Origin: Cytobacillus sp. NJ13
GTDB taxonomy: Bacteria; Bacillota; Bacilli; Bacillales; Cytobacillaceae
Length of the DNA stretch: 64,000 nt
NCBI GenBank assembly: GCA_030348385.1
Contig: JAUCFP010000006.1
Location: forward strand, 434,001-498,000
Direction of reading: 5' to 3'
In this document: positions 44,362-53,962 of the stretch, piece by piece
How the letters are laid out: each line of letters opens with the position of its first letter
Numbering within the stretch: the stretch's first letter is position 1
Notes under the pieces: model-generated
Database searches by the model: none
What the model was told of the DNA's origin: nothing
What the model saw: the letters and a program-made list of their open reading frames with translations, nothing else
Made by a program: the position numbers and the translations under genes

Positions 44362-46030
44362 CTTTGTAGAGTGCGGAGGCAGAGAGCGTGCAAGAGTGCT
44401 TATGGATGAAGGCACATTCAGGGAGCTTTTGGGACCATTTGAAGGTCTTGAATCCCCACATCTGGAACCGCAGGGAATTGTTCCCCAAAGTGATGATGGG
44501 GTTGTGATTGCTAAAGGAAAGATAGAGGGAAGGCCGGCAGTCGTCATTTCCATAGAAGGCAGCTTTCAGGGAGGCGGAATCGGAGAAGTTTCCGGTGCGA
44601 AGATAGCTGGTGCTTTAGAGATGGCACTTGATGAAAATAAGTCCGGCAATGCCATCTATCCCATTTTTATCTTTGATACAGGGGGTGTCAGACTCCAGGA
44701 AGCCAACTACGGACTCTTATCCATTGCCGAAATAGGCGCAGCGATCGTAGCATTAAGGGCATACGTGCCTGTTATAGGAGTCATTCCCGGGAAAATTGGC
44801 GCTTTTGGCGGGATGTCCATTAATGCAGGATTATGCAGTACGTTAATCATTACGCGTGAAGGCCGCCTTGGTTTAAATGGGCCAGAGGTAATCGAGCAGG
44901 AAGCGGGGATACAGGAGTTTGATTCAACAGACCGCCAGCTGATTTGGAGCACGATTGGAGGCAGACAAAGGGTGGCTGCCGGTTTTGCCGATATTGAGGC
45001 TGAGGATGACATCACTTCTTTCAGAAAAGCCATATTGTCTGCGATCCTGCAGGGACCTGTGGAAAAGCCAAGAAGCTCACAGGTTGAAAGATATCTTGCT
45101 TTTCTGAGCTCTATAAATACTTCAGCCGTGCTTACTCCTCAGAAAGTTCAAGAATTGTGGGTAGAATCTGACTATTATCCATCAGAAGAGTACGATCGCG
45201 CTAATAAGAATAATGTTGTAAAAATCAAAAGCAGGGGGCATAGATGGTTTAACCTTTTGTCAGCCGGCAGCAAAAACATCAGTGCAGTTCCTTCGGTTTT
45301 ATGTTCCGATTCAAAAATCGACAATGAATCAGTTCGTTTCCTGGCAGTTGTCCCGGATGAATCAAGCCGGTTCCCTCGAGCCCGTTCTGGTGAATTTGGC
45401 GTGGAGCAGGGATGGATGATCGCCAAGCATGTCCGTGATGCGATAGAAGAAGATAACTATAAGGAAGAAAAACGTGCAATTGTAGCGGTTGTTGATGTTC
45501 CAAGCCAGGCTTATGGGTACCGTGAAGAGCTGTTGGGAATCCATCAGGCATGTGCTGCAGCTGCAGATGCCTATGCAACAGCAAGATTGGCCGGCCATCC
45601 GGTCATTGCATTTATTCCAGGAAAGGCTATTTCAGGTGCCTTTTTATCCCATGGATTGCAGGCGAACCGATTAATCGCCTTAGATGATGAAGGTGTCAAT
45701 GTCCATGTGATGTCCAAGAAATCAGCTGCAAGAATCACGCAGAGAACCATTGAAGAACTTGAAGAAGCTGCAAAAAAAGTGCCGTCCATGGCTTATGATA
45801 TCCGGTCATTTGAAAAATTGGGAGCGCTCCACGAACTGATTTTCGATCTAAATGCTGATGCACCAGGGGACGCTGACCGTGATGTAATCTACAACAGTAT
45901 TCTGGCGGCAATCGAGGACATCCAAAATAGTCCGCGTGATCTGAGCAACAGGCTTTCATCGGACTTTGCCAAAGAAGGAGGAAGATCCGCTTCCATTTTA
46001 GTCAGAAAGATCCTGGCGGACAAATGGTGA
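44339..46030 (+). CDS. mdcDE: Fused malonate decarboxylase beta-gamma subunit (MdcD-MdcE)
   Basis: The 563-residue protein joins two carboxyltransferase-type subunits that are separate genes in Klebsiella. Residues 1 to about 285 match MdcD (IYPIFIFDTGGVRLQEANYGLLSIAEI, GAFGGMSINAGLCSTLI). Residues about 290-563 match MdcE (DVPSQAYGYREELLGIHQACAAAADAY, IPGKAISGAFLSHGLQANRLIALD). Together they decarboxylate malonyl-ACP to acetyl-ACP. The RBS GGAGGTGGG lies inside mdcC. The fusion is in frame, without a stop. Confidence 0.92.
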   Translation: MLDTLKNSFVECGGRERARVLMDEGTFRELLGPFEGLESPHLEPQGIVPQSDDGVVIAKGKIEGRPAVVISIEGSFQGGGIGEVSGAKIAGALEMALDENKSGNAIYPIFIFDTGGVRLQEANYGLLSIAEIGAAIVALRAYVPVIGVIPGKIGAFGGMSINAGLCSTLIITREGRLGLNGPEVIEQEAGIQEFDSTDRQLIWSTIGGRQRVAAGFADIEAEDDITSFRKAILSAILQGPVEKPRSSQVERYLAFLSSINTSAVLTPQKVQELWVESDYYPSEEYDRANKNNVVKIKSRGHRWFNLLSAGSKNISAVPSVLCSDSKIDNESVRFLAVVPDESSRFPRARSGEFGVEQGWMIAKHVRDAIEEDNYKEEKRAIVAVVDVPSQAYGYREELLGIHQACAAAADAYATARLAGHPVIAFIPGKAISGAFLSHGLQANRLIALDDEGVNVHVMSKKSAARITQRTIEELEEAAKKVPSMAYDIRSFEKLGALHELIFDLNADAPGDADRDVIYNSILAAIEDIQNSPRDLSNRLSSDFAKEGGRSASILVRKILADKW

Positions 46031-46680
46031 TCGAGCCGCATGACTTATTGAAGATTGACGCAAAACATCTCATAAGCCATTCGCCAATTCCGGACTGGGC
46101 GATTCAAGCATTGAACATGGCACCCTATGTGGTTGTCCGGAGGGCACATGCTCCGAAAGGGCAGATCGCTGTAGGGATTAGGGGAAAGGCCAGGAATGAA
46201 AGATTCGGTGCATTTCTGCCAGCTGATGCGTTCATTTACCAAATCAAGCCTGAGGATTTAAGTGAAAGCACTCTTTGGGAAAATAAGCCATCACCTGTGT
46301 TCTTATCTCTTAAAATAGCAAGTGAGATATTGGCGAAATATAAGCTGGTATGGGGGCCAGGGGGAAGTGCCGGATTTGAATTGGCCACCGGGAATGTGAC
46401 TGTAACAGCTGAGAGCGATCTTGATATTATACTTCGTGCTCCAAAGCCGATCCCTATTCATATAGCAGCAGAGATAATGAATGCAATGAAGAGCTGCCCT
46501 GCAAGAGTCGATATACAGGCTGAAACGCCAGCGGGTTCGTTTTCTTTATTGGAGTATGCGAATGGTTCAGCCACAATACTGATAAAAACGAAATTTGGAC
46601 CAGTACTCTGTGAAAACCCTTGGAAAAGGGAAATGAATAAATTAATGGAACTTCTGGAAAAACCCCCCTTGGTAAATTAA
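46024..46680 (+). CDS. mdcG: Malonate decarboxylase holo-ACP synthase MdcG
   Basis: The 218-residue nucleotidyltransferase-like protein attaches the prosthetic group to MdcC. The GPGGSAGFELATG...SDLDIILRAPKPI segment has the G-S and DxD metal motif of the family. It overlaps mdcDE by 7 bases and is the last gene of the operon. Confidence 0.92.
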   Translation: MVIEPHDLLKIDAKHLISHSPIPDWAIQALNMAPYVVVRRAHAPKGQIAVGIRGKARNERFGAFLPADAFIYQIKPEDLSESTLWENKPSPVFLSLKIASEILAKYKLVWGPGGSAGFELATGNVTVTAESDLDIILRAPKPIPIHIAAEIMNAMKSCPARVDIQAETPAGSFSLLEYANGSATILIKTKFGPVLCENPWKREMNKLMELLEKPPLVN

Positions 46681-46692
46681 GAGGGGTTTTTT
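46657..46692 (+). terminator. Terminator of the mdc operon
   Basis: AAAACCCCCCTT pairs with AGAGGGGTTTTTT; the stem overlaps the mdcG stop codon. Confidence 0.85.
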
Positions 46693-46844
46693 GGAGCTTT
46701 GGCACTCCTTCAATTTTTTTAACTGCCGGATGGCTGTTTTAAAGGGATGTGAGAAAAAGTGTCTCAAGAAATCAGGAATCCTTTTGGAGTTTCGACATAA
46801 TTCCAGTAAGCCTGATATAATCAGTAAAAAAGGAGGTGATAGAA

Positions 46845-47204
46845 TTGGAAAAAGTACTTAATTTAATTTTAAACAAGCTTGAATCATTAGATCTCAAAGT
46901 TGGTAATATGGATAAAAGACTGGACACCTTGGATCAAAAGGTCAGCTCTATGGACAAAAGACTGACAGCAGACCTGAAAAGGCATGAAGACCTTATACAG
47001 CAATTGATTCATAGTGTTGCTGCGACAAATGTAAAAATGAACGAAATGAATGAAGAATTGTCTGTTATTGATGCGAAAGTAGACCAAGCCATAGAGCAGA
47101 TTTCTGATATTAAAACATCCGTGGCTACGAAGCATGACCTTGCTTATTATGACCAAAAGATTTCTGAACACTCCAGGCAGATTTATAAAATGAACAATCA
47201 ATGA
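46845..47204 (+). CDS. Small coiled-coil protein, hypothetical
   Basis: TTG 46845 is 8 bases after AGGAGG (46831-46836); the GTG at 46836 is within it. The 119-residue product is almost entirely heptad-repeat helix, with a repeated VxxMDKRLxxLDQK(V)SSMDKRL unit. It has no signal peptide or membrane helix. The function is unknown; this kind of protein often acts as a scaffold or regulatory partner. Confidence 0.7.
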   Translation: MEKVLNLILNKLESLDLKVGNMDKRLDTLDQKVSSMDKRLTADLKRHEDLIQQLIHSVAATNVKMNEMNEELSVIDAKVDQAIEQISDIKTSVATKHDLAYYDQKISEHSRQIYKMNNQ

Positions 47205-47256
47205 TCCTCATAAAGAATCCTTCTTCACTTCTTCATCTAAAATAATTTTTTCCAAA

Positions 47257-47316
47257 AACAAGCACCTGGCCTTCATGTACCGTATAGGACAAAAGGGCAG
47301 GTGTTTTAGTTTTTCT
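47257..47316 (+). terminator. Terminator after the coiled-coil gene
   Basis: AGCACCTG pairs with CAGGTGTT with a long loop, then TTAGTTTTT. Confidence 0.55.
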
Positions 47317-47402
47317 GATCCACCCATCTGAAAATTTAATAGGCCTGCCTATTATAATTATGAATAAAGATAATGACATAATTTAAAGGGAGATAAACAA
47401 AC

Positions 47403-48149
47403 ATGAAAAACCTGACCATTTTCACAGCCTCAGCGGCTAAACCAAATCTAATGGTGAATTCTGCAGATGATGCAGACCGAATCGAACCACCAGCCGGCTG
47501 GAGCATCTCGGCTGAAAATCCTGAAGAGATCATTCATGGCTTCTCTCAATTAACGATAAAGAAAGAATACAAGCTAAGAGGCTATCAATATTTCAGCGGA
47601 AGAAATGGCAATGGAATAGTGTGGGCGATCCCAGCTTCAGAGGAACTTCCTCATCCTGACGCCTGTGACCGTTTAGATGAACTGTTTCTTAGCCCGCCAA
47701 AGCCAGAAATCGCCCTGGATGATTTTATGGGTGCGATTGATGGTGATAAATCTCCATTATCTTATCTGCAGGCGGCGATTGCCTTGCATGAGTTTTATGA
47801 ATTTGGGGCAATATGGCATGGCTGTTCCTGGGGACAGGATCGGATATTGCCGTTTACGGATGATTACAAGGAAGAAATGCTTTCTGAACTTGACGATACA
47901 GATGCAGATTCCAGCATAGAAGATTATTTGAATTTTATTCACCCGTGGGATGAATTGCAAGAAATTCCCGATATCCTGAATCCTCATTTCTTCTATCAAA
48001 ATGGAAAACCGACAGTCGTTTTTTATACGATCAACGATATTGGCTATTATAAGTTAAGCAGGTACATCCATACCTTTGAACAGGAAACTTATATTCAGAA
48101 GGTAGAACGAGAAGAAATTGCAGCAGGAGACGGCGGAATTATTTTTTAG
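47403..48149 (+). CDS. Hypothetical protein, 248 residues
   Basis: No family recognised. It is soluble and acidic, with a C-terminal VVFYTINDIGYYKLSRYIHTFEQETYIQ and a tryptophan-rich middle (GAIWHGCSWGQDRILPF). No signal or membrane segment. ATG follows AAAGGGAGA. It stands alone with its own terminator. The coding quality is good, but I can give no function. Confidence 0.65.
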   Translation: MKNLTIFTASAAKPNLMVNSADDADRIEPPAGWSISAENPEEIIHGFSQLTIKKEYKLRGYQYFSGRNGNGIVWAIPASEELPHPDACDRLDELFLSPPKPEIALDDFMGAIDGDKSPLSYLQAAIALHEFYEFGAIWHGCSWGQDRILPFTDDYKEEMLSELDDTDADSSIEDYLNFIHPWDELQEIPDILNPHFFYQNGKPTVVFYTINDIGYYKLSRYIHTFEQETYIQKVEREEIAAGDGGIIF

Positions 48150-48225
48150 ACTGCGTATACAGTAAAGTGATACAAAGCTGTCACGATTATAAGCACTTTT
48201 ACAATATGAATAATGGTAGAATGGA

Positions 48226-48262
48226 CAAAGAGAACTATGCATCTGAGCAAGGTTCTCTTTTC
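48226..48262 (+). terminator. Terminator after the 248-residue gene
   Basis: AAAGAGAAC pairs with GTTCTCTTT, then TTCAATTT. Confidence 0.7.
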
Positions 48263-48407
48263 AATTTGTCATCAGCATTTCAGCACAGTGATTTTTCAGA
48301 AATCATTAAGTGGCAACTCCTGTTATAATAAGTGTATACTGTTTATCTAATTAGTATTTTTTTAGATAGAGAAGAGAGATAATCAATAAAAGGGGAATAG
48401 ATCGATC

Positions 48408-49325
48408 ATGAAAGAGGAAGCAACCCTGAAAATGCAGGGACGGCCTTTATCAAAGATCCTCGCACTGACAGTCAAGACAGGGATTATAAAATCAAACCTG
48501 ATCCCGATGTTTGCAGGATTAACATTGGCCTTATATACCTATGACTTCGGCCTTTTGGAGAAGCTGCCTGAAATTTTACTGGCCTTTATTGGCTCAAGCC
48601 TGGTAATGGGGGCAGCCGGGGCTTTTAATAACTTATATGACCGTGACATCGACTCGATTATGAAGAGGACCCAAAGCAGACCAACTGTCACAGGGGAAAT
48701 CAAGCCAAAACAGGTTTTGTGGCTTGGCGCCTTCATGTCTGTTTTTGGAATTCTCGCTCTTGCCTTCACGACTCCTTTGGCGGGCTTCCTTGGGTTTTTG
48801 GGGCTGTTTTTTTATGTGGTCCCTTATACGATGTGGAGCAAGAGAAGAACCATTTACAATACCGAGATCGGAAGCATTTCCGGTGCGATGCCGCCGCTCA
48901 TTGGCTGGGCTGCCATCCATCCGGATATCACGCATCCTGCGATCCTTGGTTTGTTTATCATCACTGTCATTTGGCAAATGCCGCACTTCTATGCAATTGC
49001 CATTCGGAAACATGATGAATATAAAGCGGCAAATGTTCCGATGCTGCCCGTTGTAAAAGGGGTCAGAAGAACTTATATCCAGACGAATATTTATTTGATC
49101 ATTCTGATCGGGATCAGTTTTCTGTTAGGTTCCTTAAGCACTGGCCTTATGCTGGTTGCCCTGCTTTTGGGAATTGCCTGGCTCGCGCTCAGTGTGTACG
49201 GCTATAAACGGATGGACCCGGAAAAATGGGCAAAATCACTGTTTATCTTTTCGCTTGTGCATATGACAGTCCTGTTTTCGACGGTTATTATTTATTCGAT
49301 TATGGGGATTATTTTTGATTTGTAA
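48408..49325 (+). CDS. ctaB: Protoheme IX farnesyltransferase (heme O synthase)
   Basis: The 305-residue UbiA-family prenyltransferase has about nine membrane helices and the diagnostic Asp-rich motif NNLYDRDIDSIMKRTQSRP (about residues 71-89) plus YTMWSKRRTIYN. It converts heme B to heme O for cytochrome oxidases. No oxidase or ctaA gene is adjacent, so this may be a second copy apart from the usual ctaA-ctaB locus. Confidence 0.93.
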   Translation: MKEEATLKMQGRPLSKILALTVKTGIIKSNLIPMFAGLTLALYTYDFGLLEKLPEILLAFIGSSLVMGAAGAFNNLYDRDIDSIMKRTQSRPTVTGEIKPKQVLWLGAFMSVFGILALAFTTPLAGFLGFLGLFFYVVPYTMWSKRRTIYNTEIGSISGAMPPLIGWAAIHPDITHPAILGLFIITVIWQMPHFYAIAIRKHDEYKAANVPMLPVVKGVRRTYIQTNIYLIILIGISFLLGSLSTGLMLVALLLGIAWLALSVYGYKRMDPEKWAKSLFIFSLVHMTVLFSTVIIYSIMGIIFDL

Positions 49326-49370
49326 ACAAGAAAAAGACACACTGTGCAATCAGTGTGTCTTTTTCTTGTT
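49325..49370 (+). terminator. Terminator of the heme O synthase gene
   Basis: AACAAGAAAAAGACACACTG pairs perfectly with its reverse complement around a 6-base loop. Confidence 0.9.
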
Positions 49371-49577
49371 GTCAGTATAAACTTGTGAGGGTTAAAGGTA
49401 ACCAATGAGAGTCAATAGATCACATTAACTTGTAAAATTAATAATTGCTGATTTTTTATTTTAAATTTTCTTTTAATTTTAAATATTTTATGATACTATA
49501 CTTTTTAATTACAGTATTACTAAAAACTTATTACACCCATACTATAATTTTTCAGTTCTGCTTCAAAGGAGTTCAAT

Positions 49578-50123
49578 ATGGAAGAAATTTATAAGAAAAT
49601 TAAAGATTTAAGACTTCAGCATGGCTATACCTTAAAAGAATTAAGTGAACGTACTGATTTGTCAATCAGCTTTCTTTCTCAAGTAGAGAGAGGGGCAACT
49701 TCCTTAGCTATTACCTCTTTAAAAAAAATAGCGGATGCGTTAAATGTTAAAATTTCTGAGTTTTTCGAAGACGAGAAACCAAATCAGAATTTTATGGTGA
49801 AGGTCAGTGAGCATAAGCCGTTTAATATCAAGGGCTCGGAGTTTACTTATGTTCGAGTAAACGGTGAATTTCCAGGCAGAAGCCTTGAACCGCTCTTGGT
49901 TACATTAGCCCCGAACCAAAAACAGATACAGCAATTTGGCCATCCAGGTGAGGAATATTATTACGTATTAAAGGGATTTGTTATTTTTCATGTAGATGGG
50001 AAGGAATATGTTGTCAGGGAAGGTGATTCCATTCACTTTCCATCCGCTTACCCGCACACGATGGAAAATCCAATAAATGAAGAATCAAGATTACTTTGTG
50101 TTTTAACGCCAGTTATTTTTTAA
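49578..50123 (+). CDS. XRE-cupin transcriptional regulator of the hydantoinase operon
   Basis: The 181-residue protein has an N-terminal helix-turn-helix (about 6-62, LKELSERTDLSISFLSQVERG) and a C-terminal cupin (about 105-175, GHPGEEYYYVLKGFV...DSIHFPSAYPHTME). It lies 43 bases upstream of hyuA in the same direction, so it probably controls the operon and itself in response to a pathway compound. Confidence 0.88.
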   Translation: MEEIYKKIKDLRLQHGYTLKELSERTDLSISFLSQVERGATSLAITSLKKIADALNVKISEFFEDEKPNQNFMVKVSEHKPFNIKGSEFTYVRVNGEFPGRSLEPLLVTLAPNQKQIQQFGHPGEEYYYVLKGFVIFHVDGKEYVVREGDSIHFPSAYPHTMENPINEESRLLCVLTPVIF

Positions 50124-50166
50124 TTGGCTGATAATAAATATCTCATTTTATGAAAGGTGGAATATC

Positions 50167-52212
50167 ATGCGTGTAGCTACAGATATTGGCGGAACTTTCA
50201 CTGACCTGGTTTATGTCAATGAGAATGGAGAAATAGGTGTTGCTAAAAGCCATACCACACCTCCCAATTTTGAAAAGGGTGTAATTGATGTTATTGAGAA
50301 AAGCGGGATCGATCAGACAGCTATCCAGACATTTATCCATGGTACAACAGTTATTATCAATGCACTTACTGAACGTAAAGGGGTCAAGACAGGTTTAATT
50401 ACAACCAATGGTTTCCGTGATGTGCTCGAAATTGCAAGAGGAAATCGTCCGGATCTTTTTAATGTACGATACGAAAAGCCGGTGCCTTTTGTTGAGCGCT
50501 ATTTACGCCAGGAAGTAGAGGAGCGCTTGAATTATAGAGGTGAGGTGCTTTCTCCGTTAAACAAGGAACAGTTAACGACAGTTATTAACTATTTCAAGGA
50601 ACAAAAAGTAGAAGCTATTGCTGTCGCCTACTTACACTCTTATGTTAATCCTGTTCATGAAATTGAGACAGTGGAATTAATAAAAAAGATATGGCCTGAA
50701 GCAGCCGTTACAGCATCATATGAAGTGACAAAGGAATGGCGGGAATATGAGCGGACCAGTACTACGGTTCTTAATTCATATGTTAAGCCGATTGCGGCTA
50801 CCTATGTAAACCGTCTGCAAAATAAATTAGTAGAAAACAAGACTGACAGCCAGAATTACATAATGCAGTCAAACGGCGGTACAACAACCTTTAATAGTGC
50901 AAAACAAACCCCTATTAATATGGTAGAGTCCGGACCTGTAGCAGGGATTTATGGTGCGGCAGTTCTTGGTGAAATCTTGAATGAGAAAAATATTATTGCT
51001 TTTGATATTGGCGGAACCACAGCAAAATGTTCCTTGATTAATCAGGGAGAAGTAAAGGTTTCAACTGATTATTTTATCGAGAAAAATGAACGAAGTGCTG
51101 GTTATCCAATAAAAGTACCAGTTGTTGATATCGTTGAAATTGGCAATGGAGGAGGTTCAATCGCATGGATAGATGGAGCGGGTTCTTTAAAGGTTGGTCC
51201 TCAATCAGCAGGCGCTTTACCTGGTCCGGTGGCGTATGGTCAAGGTGGAACGGAACCAACAACCACGGATGCGAACCTTGTAACGGGAAGGCTTTCTCCG
51301 AAAAACTTCGACTATGAAGTTGATTTAGATAAAGTAAAGGCTGCCATTAAAGAGAAAGTTGCCGATCATTTTGAAATGACGGTTGAAGAAGCTGCATTAG
51401 GGATTATTCGAATTGCAAACTCCAATATGCTGAATGCATTAAAGCTTATATCAGTAAGAAAAGGACATAATCCCCGTGAATTCTCATTGGTCGCTTTTGG
51501 CGGCGGAGGATCAATGCATGCACCTGCTTTGGCTAAAGAACTGGGTGTTAAAAAAGTAATTGTACCAGTAGCTTCTTCTGTGTTTTCAGCTTGGGGAATG
51601 CTAATGACTGATTTAAGGCATGACTACATCCAAACATATATTAGAAGAATAAATGATCTCAATCCTGCTGAGCTGAATAAAGAATGGAATTCAATAGAAA
51701 TACAAGCACAAAAACAGTATCAAGAAGAAGGAGTAGCTCAAGACAAGGTGCTTTTTACAAGATTTGCAGATATACGCTATCTAGGCCAGGAGCATACTGT
51801 AAAGGTTACTGTTCCGAATGGGGAATGGTCTAAGGAAACCCTCTCGGAAGTAGTAAATCGCTTTGGTGATCTTCATGAACAGCACTATACTTTTAAGCTT
51901 GAAGGAACACCAGCAGAAATTGTTAATCTGCATTTAACAGCTTTTGGGAAGGTGTTAAAGCCAAAATTGAAAAAACTTAATTCTATAAACAGCAATATCC
52001 AGGAAGCTTACAAAGAGACACGGCCGGTCTATTTTGAAGAGGAAGGCTGGATTGAAACAAAGGTATATCACCGCAGTTTATTTGGTAAAGGCATGCTAAT
52101 TTCCGGGCCAGCCATAGTAGAGGAGCAGTCTGCATCTACGGTTATTTATCCAGGTCAGTCCTTGACTGTAGATGAGTATGGAAACTTAATCATTGAAACA
52201 GGGGTGGAATAA
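50167..52212 (+). CDS. hyuA: Hydantoinase/oxoprolinase A subunit (HyuA)
   Basis: The 681-residue ATP-dependent hydrolase subunit has an actin-like ATPase fold with TDIGGTFTDLV at the start and AFDIGGTTAKCSLI in the middle. GNGGGSIAWIDGAGSLKVGPQSAGALPGP and VAFGGGGSMHAPALAKELG are HyuA hallmarks. It works with HyuB on cyclic amides such as N-methylhydantoin or 5-oxoproline, or as part of a carboxylase. The exact substrate is not clear. RBS AAAGGTGG. Confidence 0.93.
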   Translation: MRVATDIGGTFTDLVYVNENGEIGVAKSHTTPPNFEKGVIDVIEKSGIDQTAIQTFIHGTTVIINALTERKGVKTGLITTNGFRDVLEIARGNRPDLFNVRYEKPVPFVERYLRQEVEERLNYRGEVLSPLNKEQLTTVINYFKEQKVEAIAVAYLHSYVNPVHEIETVELIKKIWPEAAVTASYEVTKEWREYERTSTTVLNSYVKPIAATYVNRLQNKLVENKTDSQNYIMQSNGGTTTFNSAKQTPINMVESGPVAGIYGAAVLGEILNEKNIIAFDIGGTTAKCSLINQGEVKVSTDYFIEKNERSAGYPIKVPVVDIVEIGNGGGSIAWIDGAGSLKVGPQSAGALPGPVAYGQGGTEPTTTDANLVTGRLSPKNFDYEVDLDKVKAAIKEKVADHFEMTVEEAALGIIRIANSNMLNALKLISVRKGHNPREFSLVAFGGGGSMHAPALAKELGVKKVIVPVASSVFSAWGMLMTDLRHDYIQTYIRRINDLNPAELNKEWNSIEIQAQKQYQEEGVAQDKVLFTRFADIRYLGQEHTVKVTVPNGEWSKETLSEVVNRFGDLHEQHYTFKLEGTPAEIVNLHLTAFGKVLKPKLKKLNSINSNIQEAYKETRPVYFEEEGWIETKVYHRSLFGKGMLISGPAIVEEQSASTVIYPGQSLTVDEYGNLIIETGVE

Positions 52213-53961
52213 ATGACGCAAATTGTTCGCAGTAAGGTAGATCCATTTACACTTGAAATTGTAAAAGATTCACTTGTTGCCATCGGCGATGAGATGTTTA
52301 TTGCACTTGCCAAAACATCAATGAGCCCCATTATTTATGAAGTCCTGGATTATGCAAGCGGACTTACTGATGCGAAGGGGCAGCTTTTGACGCAGGGGAA
52401 TGGTGTTACAGGATTTATTGGGATGCTTTCAGATATGGTAAAGCAAACACTCAAGAAATTCGGGGATGGAAATCTTAAAGAGGGCGATATTATCATCATT
52501 AATGACTCTTATGGCGGAGGCGGTTCCCACCTTTCCGATGTTGGACTTGTCATGCCCATATTTTATAAAGGAGAAATTGTTGCTTTTTCTGCCAATAAGG
52601 CCCATTGGACAGAAGTAGGAGGAAAAGATCCAGGTTCCTTCAGTAACGATGCTACAGATATATTTCAGGAAGGCTTGCAGTTTCCAAGTGTAAAGCTCTT
52701 CAATGAAGGTGAAATCAATCAGGCTATTGTCGATATCATCGAAGCCAATGTCCGATTCCCGGAATTGTCGCTGGGAGATATGTGGGCTCAGGTTGCAGCC
52801 CTTAAAACAGGTGAAAAACGTGTTAAGGAATTATGTGAAAAGCATGGGAAGCAATTATTTTTGTCATCAGTAGATTATCTCCTTGACCACGGAGAACAGC
52901 TTGCGCGTCAGGAATTAACCAAACTGCCAAAAGGCACTTTTCATGCAGAAGGGTTTATTGATGATGATGGTTTTGGAAATGGCCCTTTCCAGATCAAAGT
53001 CAAAGTAACCATCACTGATGAAAAATTCGTTGCTGATTTTAGGGGAAGCCACCCTCAGGTTCCAGGGCCTGTTAACTGTTCTTATACTGCACTTGTTTCG
53101 GCAGTACGGACTATTTTCCTTGCCATTACAAACCCTTCGCAAGATGCGAACGATGGAGTGTTTCGTCCATTGGAGGTTATTACGGATAAAGGCTCAGTTC
53201 TTTCAGCGGAACGGCCAGCTCCTGTTTCAATCTATTGGGAGAGCATGCTTGCAGGAGCAGACTTGATATGGAAAGCTCTTGCTCCAGTTATTCCACATAG
53301 GCTAAATGCCGGTCACCTTTTATCTGTTTGTTCGGTTGTATTATCAGGATTGCATCAGGATACAGATGAACCATTTTTAATTGTTGAGCCTTCTGTTGGC
53401 GGCTGGGGTGCATCTGAAGGTCAGGATGGTGCGAGAGGACAATTCTGTATTGGAGATGGCGAAACGTATAATGTCCCAGTTGAGGTAGCTGAAACAAGGT
53501 ATGGAATTATGGTTGATGAGTACAGCTTGCATACAGATGGTGCAGGAGCAGGAGAGTATATTGGCGGTTCTGGTGTCATTCGCTCTTATAAAGCCCTAAC
53601 TGACAACCAAATGGTTTCTGTAACTTTCGGACGGAATAAATTTGTTCCTTGGGGTATGAATGATGGGAATGATGGATCAGCTAACAAGGTTTATATTGAG
53701 AAAGCAAATGGTGAAGTCGATGGCCCATTTGGGATCTATCCGAGATACCCGCTGAATAAAGGGGATGTCGTTAAATTGGTGACTGCTACAGGCGGGGGAT
53801 ACGGTGAGTCTTTCAAGCGCCCTGCAGAAAAAGTAGCCAAAGATGTAAAAAATGGCTATATCACTGCAGCGCAGGCAGAAGCTGACTTCGGAGTAATAGT
53901 AAATGAGAAAACATATGAAGTTGAAGGTTTAACAGAAGAACGTCAGAAGAGAGGTGAATAA
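52213..53961 (+). CDS. hyuB: Hydantoinase/oxoprolinase B subunit (HyuB)
   Basis: The 582-residue partner of HyuA starts on the base after the hyuA stop. The LVAIGDEMFIALAKTSMSPIIYEVLDYASGLTDAKGQLL opening and GGGSHLSDVGLVMPIF and GGWGASEGQDGARG motifs are typical of HyuB. A complete complex is therefore encoded. A small cupin and an NCS1 permease follow. Confidence 0.93.
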   Translation: MTQIVRSKVDPFTLEIVKDSLVAIGDEMFIALAKTSMSPIIYEVLDYASGLTDAKGQLLTQGNGVTGFIGMLSDMVKQTLKKFGDGNLKEGDIIIINDSYGGGGSHLSDVGLVMPIFYKGEIVAFSANKAHWTEVGGKDPGSFSNDATDIFQEGLQFPSVKLFNEGEINQAIVDIIEANVRFPELSLGDMWAQVAALKTGEKRVKELCEKHGKQLFLSSVDYLLDHGEQLARQELTKLPKGTFHAEGFIDDDGFGNGPFQIKVKVTITDEKFVADFRGSHPQVPGPVNCSYTALVSAVRTIFLAITNPSQDANDGVFRPLEVITDKGSVLSAERPAPVSIYWESMLAGADLIWKALAPVIPHRLNAGHLLSVCSVVLSGLHQDTDEPFLIVEPSVGGWGASEGQDGARGQFCIGDGETYNVPVEVAETRYGIMVDEYSLHTDGAGAGEYIGGSGVIRSYKALTDNQMVSVTFGRNKFVPWGMNDGNDGSANKVYIEKANGEVDGPFGIYPRYPLNKGDVVKLVTATGGGYGESFKRPAEKVAKDVKNGYITAAQAEADFGVIVNEKTYEVEGLTEERQKRGE

Positions 53962-53962
53962 A

